A stretch of 52,818 nt of DNA. Origin: Victivallaceae bacterium. Lineage in GTDB: Bacteria; Verrucomicrobiota; Lentisphaeria; Victivallales; Victivallaceae. Shown piece after piece: positions 42,408 to 51,109 of this stretch; within the stretch, counting starts at the first letter, position 1, and each line of letters begins with the position of its first letter. The translations under genes and the position numbers were made by a program. The stretch lies in contig JAKSOF010000015.1 in the NCBI GenBank assembly GCA_024405735.1, positions 1 to 52,818 of the forward strand, written 5' to 3'. The notes beneath the pieces were generated by a model that saw only the letters and a program-made list of their open reading frames with translations, did no database searches and was not told where the DNA came from.

Positions 42408-44146
42408 CGGATTTTTTCTCCTTCCATTTGCCAACGTTTGGCGTCGGCGGGGATTTTATCATGGCTCGAATTCTGTACCCAGACGATCGATTTCGGGCAA
42501 CGCAAATTATAATACATCCGCGCGACGCCGGAGGGTGGGCAGATGTAATCGCCCAATCCGGCGCGGCTGACGTCGACCCGGCAACGGATGCGTCTGGCGT
42601 GTTTGGCGGCGTCGAAATACTCCAAAGACGGCGTATATTTCTCAATTCCCCATTCGTGCGGCATCAGCCCCAACGTGCCGCCGCCGCAGTTGCACTGCCA
42701 AGGCACCTCCACGCGGCAACGGGAAACGCGGCTTTCCTGCGCCGCCACCCAAAGTGACTGCAAACCGCCCTGACTGCCGCCGACGACTTCCAGATCGACG
42801 CCGTTCCATTCGGGACGGCCGGCGAGATACTGCGCCGCGCGCAACGCGCGCAACGCCATATTGAGGAAATAACATTTTTCCGGCGTTTCGTTGCCGGACA
42901 AAGCGTAATTTTTGCGTTCGGCAAAAAATCTGCCGTACTCCTCGTGCGTCGCCGTCAACGGAGTTCCGTGGGCGTTGACAAAAAACACCATCGCATCGCT
43001 TTGGCGGCGATCTCTGCCGGGGACGGCGGGGATCCCCGTACCGTACCCCTCAAAATGCAACTGCGCCTTGAGCGATTTCGGCGCGGCACCGACGGGAACG
43101 ATCAGAAATCCCGTCGCCGGACGGTTTCCGGCGCAATCGACCGTCACGGCGTAAGTCGAAAACATTTCGTCGCTGTGAGAAGCGATTTTTTTCACTTCGG
43201 CGCGAAGCGGCACGGCGTCAAGCCGCGCTTTCTGCTTCGTCCAGAAAGCATCGAAATTTTCCGGTTCGGGGATCTCCGGGATGCGGTCGATCGCCGCCCC
43301 CGCGCCGCCGTCGAAATGCGCGAAGTAGACTTTGCCCGTTTCATCGATACTGCGCAATGGAATCCCTTTTTTGTCGACGAGATCGGCGGTAAGACGGAGA
43401 AATCCCGGTTTCGCAAGTTTCGCTTCAAGCATAAAGACATTCTTTTGCGGCGTCAAACAAAATTCACCCGACGCATCCTGCCCGTCGTCGCCGCGCAGAC
43501 GGTAGCGGATGACACCCTCCGTCACCGCTTTGCCGCCGCATCGGGGCGCAAAGGTGAAGACGATTTTTTCATCGACACGGTACGCGATCGCCGCCTTGTC
43601 GCAACCGACGCCGAAATCCAGAACTCCTTTCAGCGCATCGGATTCCGGCAATAATATCCGATAACTGCCGCACTCGGGCAATTTGCCCTCCGGCGGCACG
43701 TATTTCGAGTCGGTCGTCAGCAAAACGGCATCGACGCGCACGCTCGCGCTGTCGGCAAAAATTTCGATTTTATGCTCGCCCTTGGCGATCGGAATGATCT
43801 TGCGGCTTTTCGACCATATCCACGCGGGCGTGTCGAGCGTCGTCGCTTCGTCGCCGACCGAAGTCGCCTTGCGTCCGTCGACGGCGATCGTGACGCGCCG
43901 CCATTTCTGGCTGAAACTCCAATTCCGCACCCAGATATAGAAACTGCCGCCCTCGTCAAAGGTGAATACACCCGATGCCGTCGCGTTTTTTTCCGTCGCC
44001 AGCAAAAAAGTGCTTCCGGAAGCGGCGCGCGCCGTACCCATCTGCCATTTCCGCGACTCCGGCAACGACTCCGCTTCGATCAGATATTCGACGCCCGACA
44101 GATAAAAAGCCGTCAGCGCCGCCAAGAGCGATCCCCACTTTTTCAT
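42404..44146 (-). CDS. Secreted acetyl-xylan-esterase-like hydrolase, copy 1
   Basis: The 580-residue protein has the same architecture as its neighbour: signal peptide (KKWGSLLAALTAFYLSG), CBM-like domain (EYLIEAESLPESRKWQ), linker and CE7-like hydrolase. The Ser elbow is GGSQGG, and the proposed His region is NSSHDKIPADAK. Shared runs include EWNGVDLEV and VSRAGLGD, and CPPSGVARMYYNL differs by one residue (CPPSGIARMYYNL) in copy 2. It is first in the two-gene operon, with AAGGAG before ATG. A gene duplication is evident; substrate is unknown but probably an acylated polysaccharide. Confidence 0.82.
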   Translation of the reverse strand: MKKWGSLLAALTAFYLSGVEYLIEAESLPESRKWQMGTARAASGSTFLLATEKNATASGVFTFDEGGSFYIWVRNWSFSQKWRRVTIAVDGRKATSVGDEATTLDTPAWIWSKSRKIIPIAKGEHKIEIFADSASVRVDAVLLTTDSKYVPPEGKLPECGSYRILLPESDALKGVLDFGVGCDKAAIAYRVDEKIVFTFAPRCGGKAVTEGVIRYRLRGDDGQDASGEFCLTPQKNVFMLEAKLAKPGFLRLTADLVDKKGIPLRSIDETGKVYFAHFDGGAGAAIDRIPEIPEPENFDAFWTKQKARLDAVPLRAEVKKIASHSDEMFSTYAVTVDCAGNRPATGFLIVPVGAAPKSLKAQLHFEGYGTGIPAVPGRDRRQSDAMVFFVNAHGTPLTATHEEYGRFFAERKNYALSGNETPEKCYFLNMALRALRAAQYLAGRPEWNGVDLEVVGGSQGGLQSLWVAAQESRVSRCRVEVPWQCNCGGGTLGLMPHEWGIEKYTPSLEYFDAAKHARRIRCRVDVSRAGLGDYICPPSGVARMYYNLRCPKSIVWVQNSSHDKIPADAKRWQMEGEKIR

Positions 44147-44169
44147 CGTAAAATCTCCTTGTTTCTTAT

Positions 44170-44199
44170 ACTATACTTGCATTTTATCCCGCTTGCCAA
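44170..44199 (-). promoter_or_regulatory. Promoter of the twin-esterase operon
   Basis: Minus strand: TTGGCA (44194-44199), 18 bp, TATAGT (44170-44175), about 25 bases before the first ATG. Confidence 0.5.
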
Positions 44200-44258
44200 G
44201 GTATTTTTGTGCCGCCGATAATAAAAATGTGCTTTTTTTGACGGGGACCGATCGTCGT

Positions 44259-44286
44259 TTGCTTTTTCTCTTTGAAAAGGTATATT
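44259..44286 (+). promoter_or_regulatory. Promoter of the GH3 operon
   Basis: TTGCTT (44259-44264), 16 bp, TATATT (44281-44286), divergent from the esterase promoter and about 30 bases before the GH3 start codon. Confidence 0.55.
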
Positions 44287-44315
44287 AAAGCAAAAGAAAC
44301 GAAAGGATTTGATTT

Positions 44316-45938
44316 ATGCCGAATTTCAATATCGACTCCGCGCTTGCCGCGATGCCCCGCCGCGAAAAAATCGCCCAGACGATGCAGTACAGTCTCAGCA
44401 AGATCGACAAAAGCAGTGAAGCGACGATCGAAAAATTTTTCACGCAGTATCCGGTCGGTTCGCTTTTCGCCGGGTTGGACGTCATCGCCAAATGGAGCAG
44501 CGGCGACGATCCCGCCGCCATTCTCAAAACGTGCCAGAAATTCTGCAAGACGCCCCTCGCAGTCGCGGGCGATCTCGAGCGTGGTACAAAAAATTTGCAA
44601 CTGCCTGAACCTCTTACACTTGCCGCAAGTCACGACCCCGCGCTCGCCTATCAGTACGGCAAATGGATCGGGCGCGCCGGACGCTCGGCGGGCTTCACCT
44701 GGAGTTACTCGCCCGAATGCGACATCGCGCTCAACTGGATGAATCCCATCAACAATCATCGCGGTATGGGCGACGATCCTGAAAACATCGCTCGTCTCGC
44801 CGGAGAGATCATCCGCGGGATGCAGGAGGAGAAACTTTCCGCCGCCGCCAAGCATTTCCCCGGCGACGGCAGTGATTTCCGCGATCAGCACACGGGGATC
44901 TCCATCAACCGCTTGTCGCGCGAAAGATGGATGGCGACCTACGGTGAAATCTACCGCAAACTCATCGCGTCGGGACTGCATTCCATCATGGTCGGGCATA
45001 TCAGTCTGCCCTTCATGGACCCCGGTACGCCCTACCCGCTCCCGGGGACGCTTTCGTCCAAAATCATAATCGATTTGCTCCGCAAGGAACTCGGATTTGA
45101 GGGCGTCATCGTTTCCGACGCGCTCGTGATGGGCGGTTTCACCCGTATTCAGCCTTATGAAAAACGCATCATCCAGGCTTTCAACGCCGGGATCGACGTG
45201 ATGCTCTGGCCCGAGTTGGACTACATCGACGTGATCGACCGCGCCATCGAGTGCGGCGAGATCCCGGAATCGCGCCTCGACGACGCGGTGCGCCACATTT
45301 TGACGATGAAAATGCGCGAGGGGCTGTTTGAGAAGGAAAAAGAGGTACGCCCCGCCCCCGACGCCGAAGTCTACAAGGTTCAGGGAAGCGCATTCGCCGA
45401 CGAAGTCGCCGAAAAGGGCATCGCGCTCATTCGCAACGAGGAAAATGTTCTGCCTTTTGACCGCGCAAAAACAAAACGCGTCCTCCTCTGGTTCGCTCTC
45501 ACCGCTCCCGAAAAACTGGAAGAAAAGTATAAGACGCTCATCGACGAAATCAAAGCGCGTTGCGATGAAGTCGTCATCCGGAGCAACGGCAACTGTCTGG
45601 AATTGCTCGAACTTGAAAAACAGGGCGAAGTTTTCGACGCCGTCCTTTTCATTTTCGACGTGCATATTGAGATCACTTATCCCTGCCGCCCGCGCGGCAG
45701 TCAGGCGGAGTGTCTCTGGACGATGCTCAACACGACGAAACACCATCCCGTCGCCGTCGCGCTCAATTCGCCCTATCTTTTAATGGAAAGCCCCGTCCTG
45801 CCGACGCTGGTCAACGCCCACTCTTCCGGAGAAGCCGTTTCCCGCACGTTGCCCCGTCTGCTCTGGGGGGAAAAGCCCTTTACGGCGACCAGCCCCGTCA
45901 AGTTTCCCGACTTGCTCGGCGTCGATCCGGAGCTGTAA
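44316..45938 (+). CDS. GH3 beta-N-acetylglucosaminidase-like enzyme
   Basis: This 540-residue GH3 protein resembles NagZ: KHFPGDG (179-185) and the nearby Asp/His region SDFRDQHTG, where NagZ has its His-Asp acid/base dyad (His193 candidate), and nucleophile Asp268 in VSDALVMGG. No signal peptide is visible, so it is probably cytoplasmic and acts on imported N-acetylglucosaminides such as muropeptide or chitin fragments. It also has a C-terminal domain of about 170 residues. The SGNH-hydrolase gene starts one base after the stop. Confidence 0.85.
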   Translation: MPNFNIDSALAAMPRREKIAQTMQYSLSKIDKSSEATIEKFFTQYPVGSLFAGLDVIAKWSSGDDPAAILKTCQKFCKTPLAVAGDLERGTKNLQLPEPLTLAASHDPALAYQYGKWIGRAGRSAGFTWSYSPECDIALNWMNPINNHRGMGDDPENIARLAGEIIRGMQEEKLSAAAKHFPGDGSDFRDQHTGISINRLSRERWMATYGEIYRKLIASGLHSIMVGHISLPFMDPGTPYPLPGTLSSKIIIDLLRKELGFEGVIVSDALVMGGFTRIQPYEKRIIQAFNAGIDVMLWPELDYIDVIDRAIECGEIPESRLDDAVRHILTMKMREGLFEKEKEVRPAPDAEVYKVQGSAFADEVAEKGIALIRNEENVLPFDRAKTKRVLLWFALTAPEKLEEKYKTLIDEIKARCDEVVIRSNGNCLELLELEKQGEVFDAVLFIFDVHIEITYPCRPRGSQAECLWTMLNTTKHHPVAVALNSPYLLMESPVLPTLVNAHSSGEAVSRTLPRLLWGEKPFTATSPVKFPDLLGVDPEL

Positions 45939-45939
45939 A

Positions 45940-46842
45940 ATGAAAAAAATCTTTTCCGCCTTGTTCGCCCTGATCGCAGGCGGCGTTTTCGCGCAGGATG
46001 CGCCGCTCAAAGTCCTGATGGTCGGCAACAGTTTTTCGTTGAGCTGCGCGACCTATTTGCGCAAAGTCGCCGCTTCGGCGAAGTGTGACCTTGAACTTGA
46101 GATCGCCTATATCGGCGGCTGTTCGCTCGAGCGTCACGTCAGGGAATACGAAACATCGCAAAGCGATCCCGCGCACCGTCCTTACCGCACGATCGACAAC
46201 CGTCCCGCCTCGTTGCAGGAACTCCTCGGCAAAAGGAAATGGGACATCATCTCCATTCAGCAGGCAAGCCATTTGAGCTGGCGCGCCGACTCCTATCATC
46301 CGTGGGCGGAAAAGCTGATCGGCATCATCCGGGAAGCCGATCCCCAAGCCGAGATCGTCATTCAGGAAACGTGGAGTTACAACGGCGGCGATCATCGCTT
46401 CGCCGCGTTGACCCCCGATTGGAGCGTCGACCAGACGACGATGTTTGAAGAACTCGACAAAAATTACCGTAAGTTGGCAAAGGACAACAACTTCCGCATC
46501 GTCCCCGTCGGCGTCGCCGTCCAGTTGTCGCGGGAGGACAAACCGTTGCAACTGCCCACTTGCGACGAAAAATTCATCCGCTCTTTCACCTATCCCGATC
46601 CCCTGCCCGAAACGACCGACGTCGTCGGGCAATGCGGTTGGGGAAAGAAACGAAATCCCGGCGTCGACACGATTCACCTCAACTTGTACGGGCAATACCT
46701 GCAAGCGTGCGTCTGGTGCGGTTTCCTCTTTGGAAAGCCCGTTGCCGACATCGCCTTTTATCCGCCGGGACTCGACCGCGAACGCGTGGAGAAACTCCGC
46801 GTTTTCGCCCAAAAAGCCCTTGATCTGGAAAAAAACCGATGA
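45940..46842 (+). CDS. Secreted SGNH/GDSL-type hydrolase (DUF4886-like)
   Basis: The 300-residue protein has a signal peptide (KKIFSALFALIAGGVFAQ) and then VLMVGNSFSLSCATYL, the block I Ser motif of SGNH hydrolases in the DUF4886 style. Further blocks are YIGGCSLERH (Gly), QETWSYNGGDHR (Asn) and DTIHLNLYGQYL, with the Asp-x-x-His of block V. It is probably an esterase acting on acylated sugars outside the cytoplasm. It begins one base after GH3 and overlaps the lipoprotein gene by four bases, so the three form one operon. Confidence 0.82.
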   Translation: MKKIFSALFALIAGGVFAQDAPLKVLMVGNSFSLSCATYLRKVAASAKCDLELEIAYIGGCSLERHVREYETSQSDPAHRPYRTIDNRPASLQELLGKRKWDIISIQQASHLSWRADSYHPWAEKLIGIIREADPQAEIVIQETWSYNGGDHRFAALTPDWSVDQTTMFEELDKNYRKLAKDNNFRIVPVGVAVQLSREDKPLQLPTCDEKFIRSFTYPDPLPETTDVVGQCGWGKKRNPGVDTIHLNLYGQYLQACVWCGFLFGKPVADIAFYPPGLDRERVEKLRVFAQKALDLEKNR

Positions 46843-47855
46843 AACGTTTTTTCGCACTCCTTTGCGCGCTCGCGTTGACGGGATGCGCCGCTTCTCAAAG
46901 TTGCGATCTGCTTGCGATGAAAGGACAGGAAAAATCCTATCATCCCGCGATGCCGCAAGGGGAACTTCTCCCCTTTTCGCAGACCGTCAAAAATGAAAAC
47001 GGGCTCTTTGCGATCCTGAATCCCGAAAAACGCAAGTTTCTTTCCGTCGGCTTCGCCGCGCTTGCTTTGGAGCCGGGGAGCATTTACCGTTTCACCTTGC
47101 GTGCCGTCGGGCGCGAGGGGCTTGAGATCGCCGCTTTTTTAAGCGAATTTGAAAAAGAAAATTTGCGTTACGACCGCAACTTACTGCGCGCGACGCTCTT
47201 TCTCAACGTCAACGGCGTCACGACGTTTCAAAAAGATTTCGCCGTTTCGCCCGGAAGCGACCGGGCGATCCCCTGCATCACTTTTTTCAGCCGCAACGGC
47301 GCGATGAATCCCGGCTGTATCGCTTTGCTGAAAACGCTTTCGATCGAAAAAATCGGCGAGATGAAGAAACTCCCCGCCGGAACTCCGAAAACCGATCTCG
47401 CAAAAAAATATGACTTCAACCGCTTCCCCGCCGGGGATTTCACGCTCATTCACAAAGGCAACGGCCCCGACGCCGCCAAATGGCGCGACATCCGAGCCGA
47501 GATCGTCGATCTCAAAGGCGAAGGCAAGGCGCTTCACATCGTCCGTCATACGGGGGATTACGTCTACCCCTATCTGCTCCTCGACGATTTTCCCGTCGAC
47601 CCGACGGGGCATTATGTCAAAGTCACCTTTGAAGCCAAAGGGCGCGGCGCTTTCCGCACCGGGATCTGGTGGAAACGCCGTCATCTCGAATGGGATTATG
47701 AAAACGCGCCGCTTTGCCGCCTTACCGGACAGTGGCAGACGTTTACCGTCTACCGCCCCTGCCTCACGCCCGATGTCATCGCTCCGACGCTCGCATTCAA
47801 CTCCGGCGGCGAAGGCGAGTATTTCATCCGCAATTTACACGTGACGCTGGAGTAG
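46839..47855 (+). CDS. Lipoprotein with two beta-sandwich-like domains
   Basis: This 338-residue protein has a lipoprotein signal peptide with lipobox LTGC (KRFFALLCALALTGC). The mature part looks like two repeats of a carbohydrate-binding-module-like beta-sandwich: EPGSIYRFTLRAVGREGLE in the first and GHYVKVTFEAKGRGAFRTGI in the second, each ending near an aromatic-rich strand. No catalytic motif is visible, so glycan binding at the surface is the likely role. Its ATG overlaps the stop of the SGNH gene (ATGA). It converges with an AraC gene 11 bases away. Confidence 0.7.
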   Translation: MKRFFALLCALALTGCAASQSCDLLAMKGQEKSYHPAMPQGELLPFSQTVKNENGLFAILNPEKRKFLSVGFAALALEPGSIYRFTLRAVGREGLEIAAFLSEFEKENLRYDRNLLRATLFLNVNGVTTFQKDFAVSPGSDRAIPCITFFSRNGAMNPGCIALLKTLSIEKIGEMKKLPAGTPKTDLAKKYDFNRFPAGDFTLIHKGNGPDAAKWRDIRAEIVDLKGEGKALHIVRHTGDYVYPYLLLDDFPVDPTGHYVKVTFEAKGRGAFRTGIWWKRRHLEWDYENAPLCRLTGQWQTFTVYRPCLTPDVIAPTLAFNSGGEGEYFIRNLHVTLE

Positions 47856-47866
47856 CCCCGCAAAGG

Positions 47867-48772
47867 TTATCTTTCCCCCTGCCGGAGAAGTTTCGCCCGG
47901 TATTCGCGCGGCGAAGAAAGATACTTTTTGTGAAACTGCCGCGAAAAGTAATTGGAATCGGCGAAGCCGCAGTTTTCGGCGATCTCCGAAACGGGCAACG
48001 CGCTTTGCAGCAGCAACTCCGCCGCCTTGGATAAACGCACGTTGAGCAGATAATCGATCGGCGAATGCCCCGTCACCTCCTTGAAGATCGGGATCAACGT
48101 GCTTGGCGCCATCGCGGTCAGCGCAGCGATGCGCGCGATCGTCCACGGTTTGGCATATTCGTTTTCCAGCCGGGCGATCAAGTCGCCGAGCCGGACGAGG
48201 TGACGCGCCATCGGGTTGCGGTTTTGTGAATACTCCCGCGAAATGATGACAAAAATCTCAAGCAGCCGCGCCAGCAAAAGAAGGTCTACCCCCGGCAACG
48301 ACTGCCGCCACTCGGTTTCCATTTGACGCAGAAGCGTTTCAAGCGAAAACAGCGGTTCTCTTTCCAAATGCAGACGGCTTTGGAACTTATGGCGGCGGCG
48401 GTAGGTCGGTTCAAAGAGAAAAAAGGCGTTGAATCCCGGCAGATTGCGCAGATTTTCCAGGTGTCCGCGCAAAAAGCGTTCGTCGAACATAAGATTGTAC
48501 ATATCCAGTTTGTGCCGTTCGGTAAAATAATGCTCCGTATTGCCCTGGATCAGAAAGATGTCGCCCGCCGAAACCGCGTAGACGTCGCCGTTGATCCAAT
48601 GACTGCCGCCGCCGTTGACAATGATGATAAGTTCCGCAAAATCGTGCGTGTGGCGCACGTCGGTCAAATCGCCCTCGTGCTGGATCGCCGCGTCGCCGTG
48701 GATCGTCCGCAACGCGACGGGGCAGGCGTTTTCAGGGAAAAAATCGTGCCGGTTGGCAACTACAGTCTGCAT
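47867..48772 (-). CDS. AraC-family transcriptional regulator
   Basis: The 301-residue protein has an N-terminal cupin sensor (VRHTHDFAELIIIVNGGGSHWI, with WINGDVYAVSAGDIFLIQGN) and a C-terminal AraC DNA-binding domain. The second helix-turn-helix shows IAENCGFADSNYFSRQFHKK and ends in SPREYRAKLL. It resembles RhaR/RhaS-type regulators and probably activates the divergent three-gene operon at 48896. The start has a weak ribosome binding site. Candidate operator repeats lie in its promoter region. Confidence 0.85.
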   Translation of the reverse strand: MQTVVANRHDFFPENACPVALRTIHGDAAIQHEGDLTDVRHTHDFAELIIIVNGGGSHWINGDVYAVSAGDIFLIQGNTEHYFTERHKLDMYNLMFDERFLRGHLENLRNLPGFNAFFLFEPTYRRRHKFQSRLHLEREPLFSLETLLRQMETEWRQSLPGVDLLLLARLLEIFVIISREYSQNRNPMARHLVRLGDLIARLENEYAKPWTIARIAALTAMAPSTLIPIFKEVTGHSPIDYLLNVRLSKAAELLLQSALPVSEIAENCGFADSNYFSRQFHKKYLSSPREYRAKLLRQGER

Positions 48773-48785
48773 CGCATCCCATCTT

Positions 48786-48819
48786 TCGTAATATAATGCT
48801 ACTTTTTCATAATATAGTC
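48786..48819. promoter_or_regulatory. Direct repeats, candidate AraC operator
   Basis: TCGTAATATAATG (48786-48798) and TCATAATATAGTC (48807-48819) match at 10 of 13 positions and are 21 bp apart, i.e. two helical turns, the spacing of half-sites bound by AraC-type monomers. They lie between the divergent starts and overlap a possible regulator promoter (TTGACT, 17 bp, CATTAT on the minus strand). Confidence 0.5.
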
Positions 48820-48895
48820 AAGGATTTTTATTTTGCAAGAGCGTATTTTAATGAATGTCGCCCGAAACTGCAATCAAAAATGAAAGGAAGTTATG

Positions 48896-49930
48896 ATGCA
48901 GGGTACATTCCGTTTTTCGTTCGGTCCGTGGAACATTCACGAAGGTGCTGATCCCTTTGGTCCCGAAGTCCGCCGCAGCATTCCCTTTAACGAGAAGCTC
49001 GAAGTCTACAAGAAACTCGGCTTCGACGGCGTCCAGTTCCACGATGACGACGCCGTGCCCAATATGGCGAATCTTTCCCCCGCCGAGATCATCAAGGAAG
49101 CCACCGCGCTCAAAAAGACGCTCGACGATCACGGCCTCGTCGCCGAATTCGTCGCGCCCCGCATGTGGTTCGATCCCCGCACCATCGACGGCGGATACAC
49201 CAACAACTGCCCCGAATGCCGCCAGTATGCGCTCGACCGCGCCAAGCGCACGATCGACATCGCCAACGCGCTCGGCACCAAGAACATCGTCCTCTGGCTC
49301 GCCCGTGAAGGCACCTACATCCGCGAAGCCAAAGACCCCGTCGTCGCGACGGAACGCATCGGCGCCGCGTTGCAGATGATGCTCGACTACGACAAAAACA
49401 TCCGCGTGATGATCGAATCCAAACCCAACGAACCGATGGATCACACCTACATCCCGACCATCGGTCACGCGATCGCGATGGGGCTGATGACGAGCGATCC
49501 CTCGCGCGTCGGCTGCCTGATCGAAACGGCGCACGCGCTCCTCGCCAATTTGTCGCCCTCCGATGAAATGGGCTTCGCGCTCGCTCACAAGAAACTCTGG
49601 AGCGTCCACCTCAACGACCAGAACGGTCTCAAATTCGACCAGGATCTCACTTTCGGCGCCGTCGATCCGCGCCGCGCCCTCAATCAGGTGCGCGTGCTCG
49701 ATCAGCACGGCTTCGGCAACAACGGCGAGTGGGTCGGCCTCGACGTCAAAGTGTTGCGCACGCAGAAGGAAGGCGTTGATTTCAAACATCTTGAATACAG
49801 CCGCAAGATCTTCCTCAAACTCCTGGAAATCTCCCGTTCGCTCGACGACGCCAAGATCGCCCAGCTGACCGCCGAACGCGATTACGAGGAATTGAACTGG
49901 TACATCCTCGACGCGATGCTCCGCGGCTAA
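48896..49930 (+). CDS. Xylose-isomerase-like TIM-barrel protein
   Basis: The 344-residue protein has the xylose isomerase-like TIM barrel: FSFGPWNIHEGADPFG, GFDGVQFHDDDAVP, AEFVAPRMWF and metal-binding Glu/His/Asp residues in VMIESKPNEP, KLWSVHLNDQNG and FDQDLTFG. This resembles true xylose or rhamnose isomerases more than the short AP-endonuclease-like ones. It probably interconverts an aldose and a ketose. AGGA lies seven bases before ATG 48896; ATG 48893 is possible but closer to it. It is the first gene of an operon with an oxidoreductase and a second TIM-barrel isomerase. Confidence 0.8.
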   Translation: MQGTFRFSFGPWNIHEGADPFGPEVRRSIPFNEKLEVYKKLGFDGVQFHDDDAVPNMANLSPAEIIKEATALKKTLDDHGLVAEFVAPRMWFDPRTIDGGYTNNCPECRQYALDRAKRTIDIANALGTKNIVLWLAREGTYIREAKDPVVATERIGAALQMMLDYDKNIRVMIESKPNEPMDHTYIPTIGHAIAMGLMTSDPSRVGCLIETAHALLANLSPSDEMGFALAHKKLWSVHLNDQNGLKFDQDLTFGAVDPRRALNQVRVLDQHGFGNNGEWVGLDVKVLRTQKEGVDFKHLEYSRKIFLKLLEISRSLDDAKIAQLTAERDYEELNWYILDAMLRG

Positions 49931-49961
49931 TTGAAACGCTTGACAGAAAAGGAGTTTCGTT

Positions 49962-51092
49962 ATGGAACGCAAAATCAGGATGGGAATGGTCGGCGGCGGC
50001 GCCGGCGCATTTATCGGCAACGTCCACCGGATGGCGGCGCGGCTCGACGGCAACATTGAACTGGTCTGCGGCGCTTTCGGGCGCGACGGCGAAAAAAGCC
50101 GCGCGACGGGCAAATCGCTTTTCATCCCCGCCGACCGCTGTTACGCGGGCTACGAGGAAATGTTCGCCAAGGAGAGTCAGCTCCCCGCCGACAAACGGAT
50201 GGATTTCGTTTCGATCACGACGCCGAATCATCTGCACTACCCCATTGCGATGAAAGCGCTCCAGCTGGGATTTCACGTCGTCTGCGAAAAGCCGATGACG
50301 CTCACCGTCGAAGAGGCCGAAAGCCTCGCCGCTGAAGTCAAAAAGACGGGGCTCCTTTTCTGTCTTACTCACAACTACACCGCCTACCCGATGGCGCGTT
50401 TCGCGCGTCAGCTCGTGCGGGAAGGCAAACTCGGCGACATCCGCCGCATCATGGTCGAATATCCGCAGGGATGGCTCGCCGATGCGGTCACCGTCGACAA
50501 CAAACAGGGTTCCTGGCGCACCGATCCCAAGACCAGCGGCATCACCTGCTGTATGGGCGACATCGGCAGTCACTCGGAAAATCTCGCGGAATTCGTTTCC
50601 GGACTCAAAATCACCGAATTGTGCGCCAATTTGAAAACTTTTGTGCCGGGTCGCACATTGGATGACGACGGCGACGTTCTACTCAAATTCGACAACGGCG
50701 CGATCGGCACGCTCACGGCAAGTCAGATCGCCGTCGGCGAGGAAAACGCGCTCAAACTCCGCATTTACGGCAGTCGCGCCGCGCTCGAATGGCGGCAGGA
50801 AAATCCCGAAAGCCTCATCGTGAAACGCAATGACGGCGCGATGGAAACTTTCCGCCGCAACTGGGCGGGCGCGGCATCCAACTGGAGCCGCCTCCCCGCC
50901 GGACACCCCGAGGGCTTCATCGAAGCCTTCGCTTCGCTCTACAACGATTTCGCGCAGGCGATCGACGCCTTTAACGCCAAACGGTCCTACACCCCGGAAT
51001 ATCCGTCGGTTGATGACGGTGTGCGCGGCGTCAAGATCATCCACGCGATCGTCGCCAGCGCGTCCGGCGATCAGAAATGGATCAAACTTTAA
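49962..51092 (+). CDS. Gfo/Idh/MocA-family sugar oxidoreductase
   Basis: The 376-residue NAD(P)-dependent dehydrogenase has a Rossmann fold (MGMVGGGAGAFIGNVHRMAA), the conserved HVVCEKPMTLTVEEAE with the catalytic Lys of the EKP motif, and the C-terminal alpha/beta domain with GSWRTDPKTSGITCCMGDIG. Family members oxidise sugar hydroxyls, including inositol and the C3 of glucosides. It is flanked by two isomerase-like genes in the same operon (31 and 17 base gaps), which suggests an oxidation-isomerisation route. AAGGAG precedes ATG. Confidence 0.88.
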   Translation: MERKIRMGMVGGGAGAFIGNVHRMAARLDGNIELVCGAFGRDGEKSRATGKSLFIPADRCYAGYEEMFAKESQLPADKRMDFVSITTPNHLHYPIAMKALQLGFHVVCEKPMTLTVEEAESLAAEVKKTGLLFCLTHNYTAYPMARFARQLVREGKLGDIRRIMVEYPQGWLADAVTVDNKQGSWRTDPKTSGITCCMGDIGSHSENLAEFVSGLKITELCANLKTFVPGRTLDDDGDVLLKFDNGAIGTLTASQIAVGEENALKLRIYGSRAALEWRQENPESLIVKRNDGAMETFRRNWAGAASNWSRLPAGHPEGFIEAFASLYNDFAQAIDAFNAKRSYTPEYPSVDDGVRGVKIIHAIVASASGDQKWIKL

Positions 51093-51109
51093 TTCAGGAG
51101 CAACTTATT

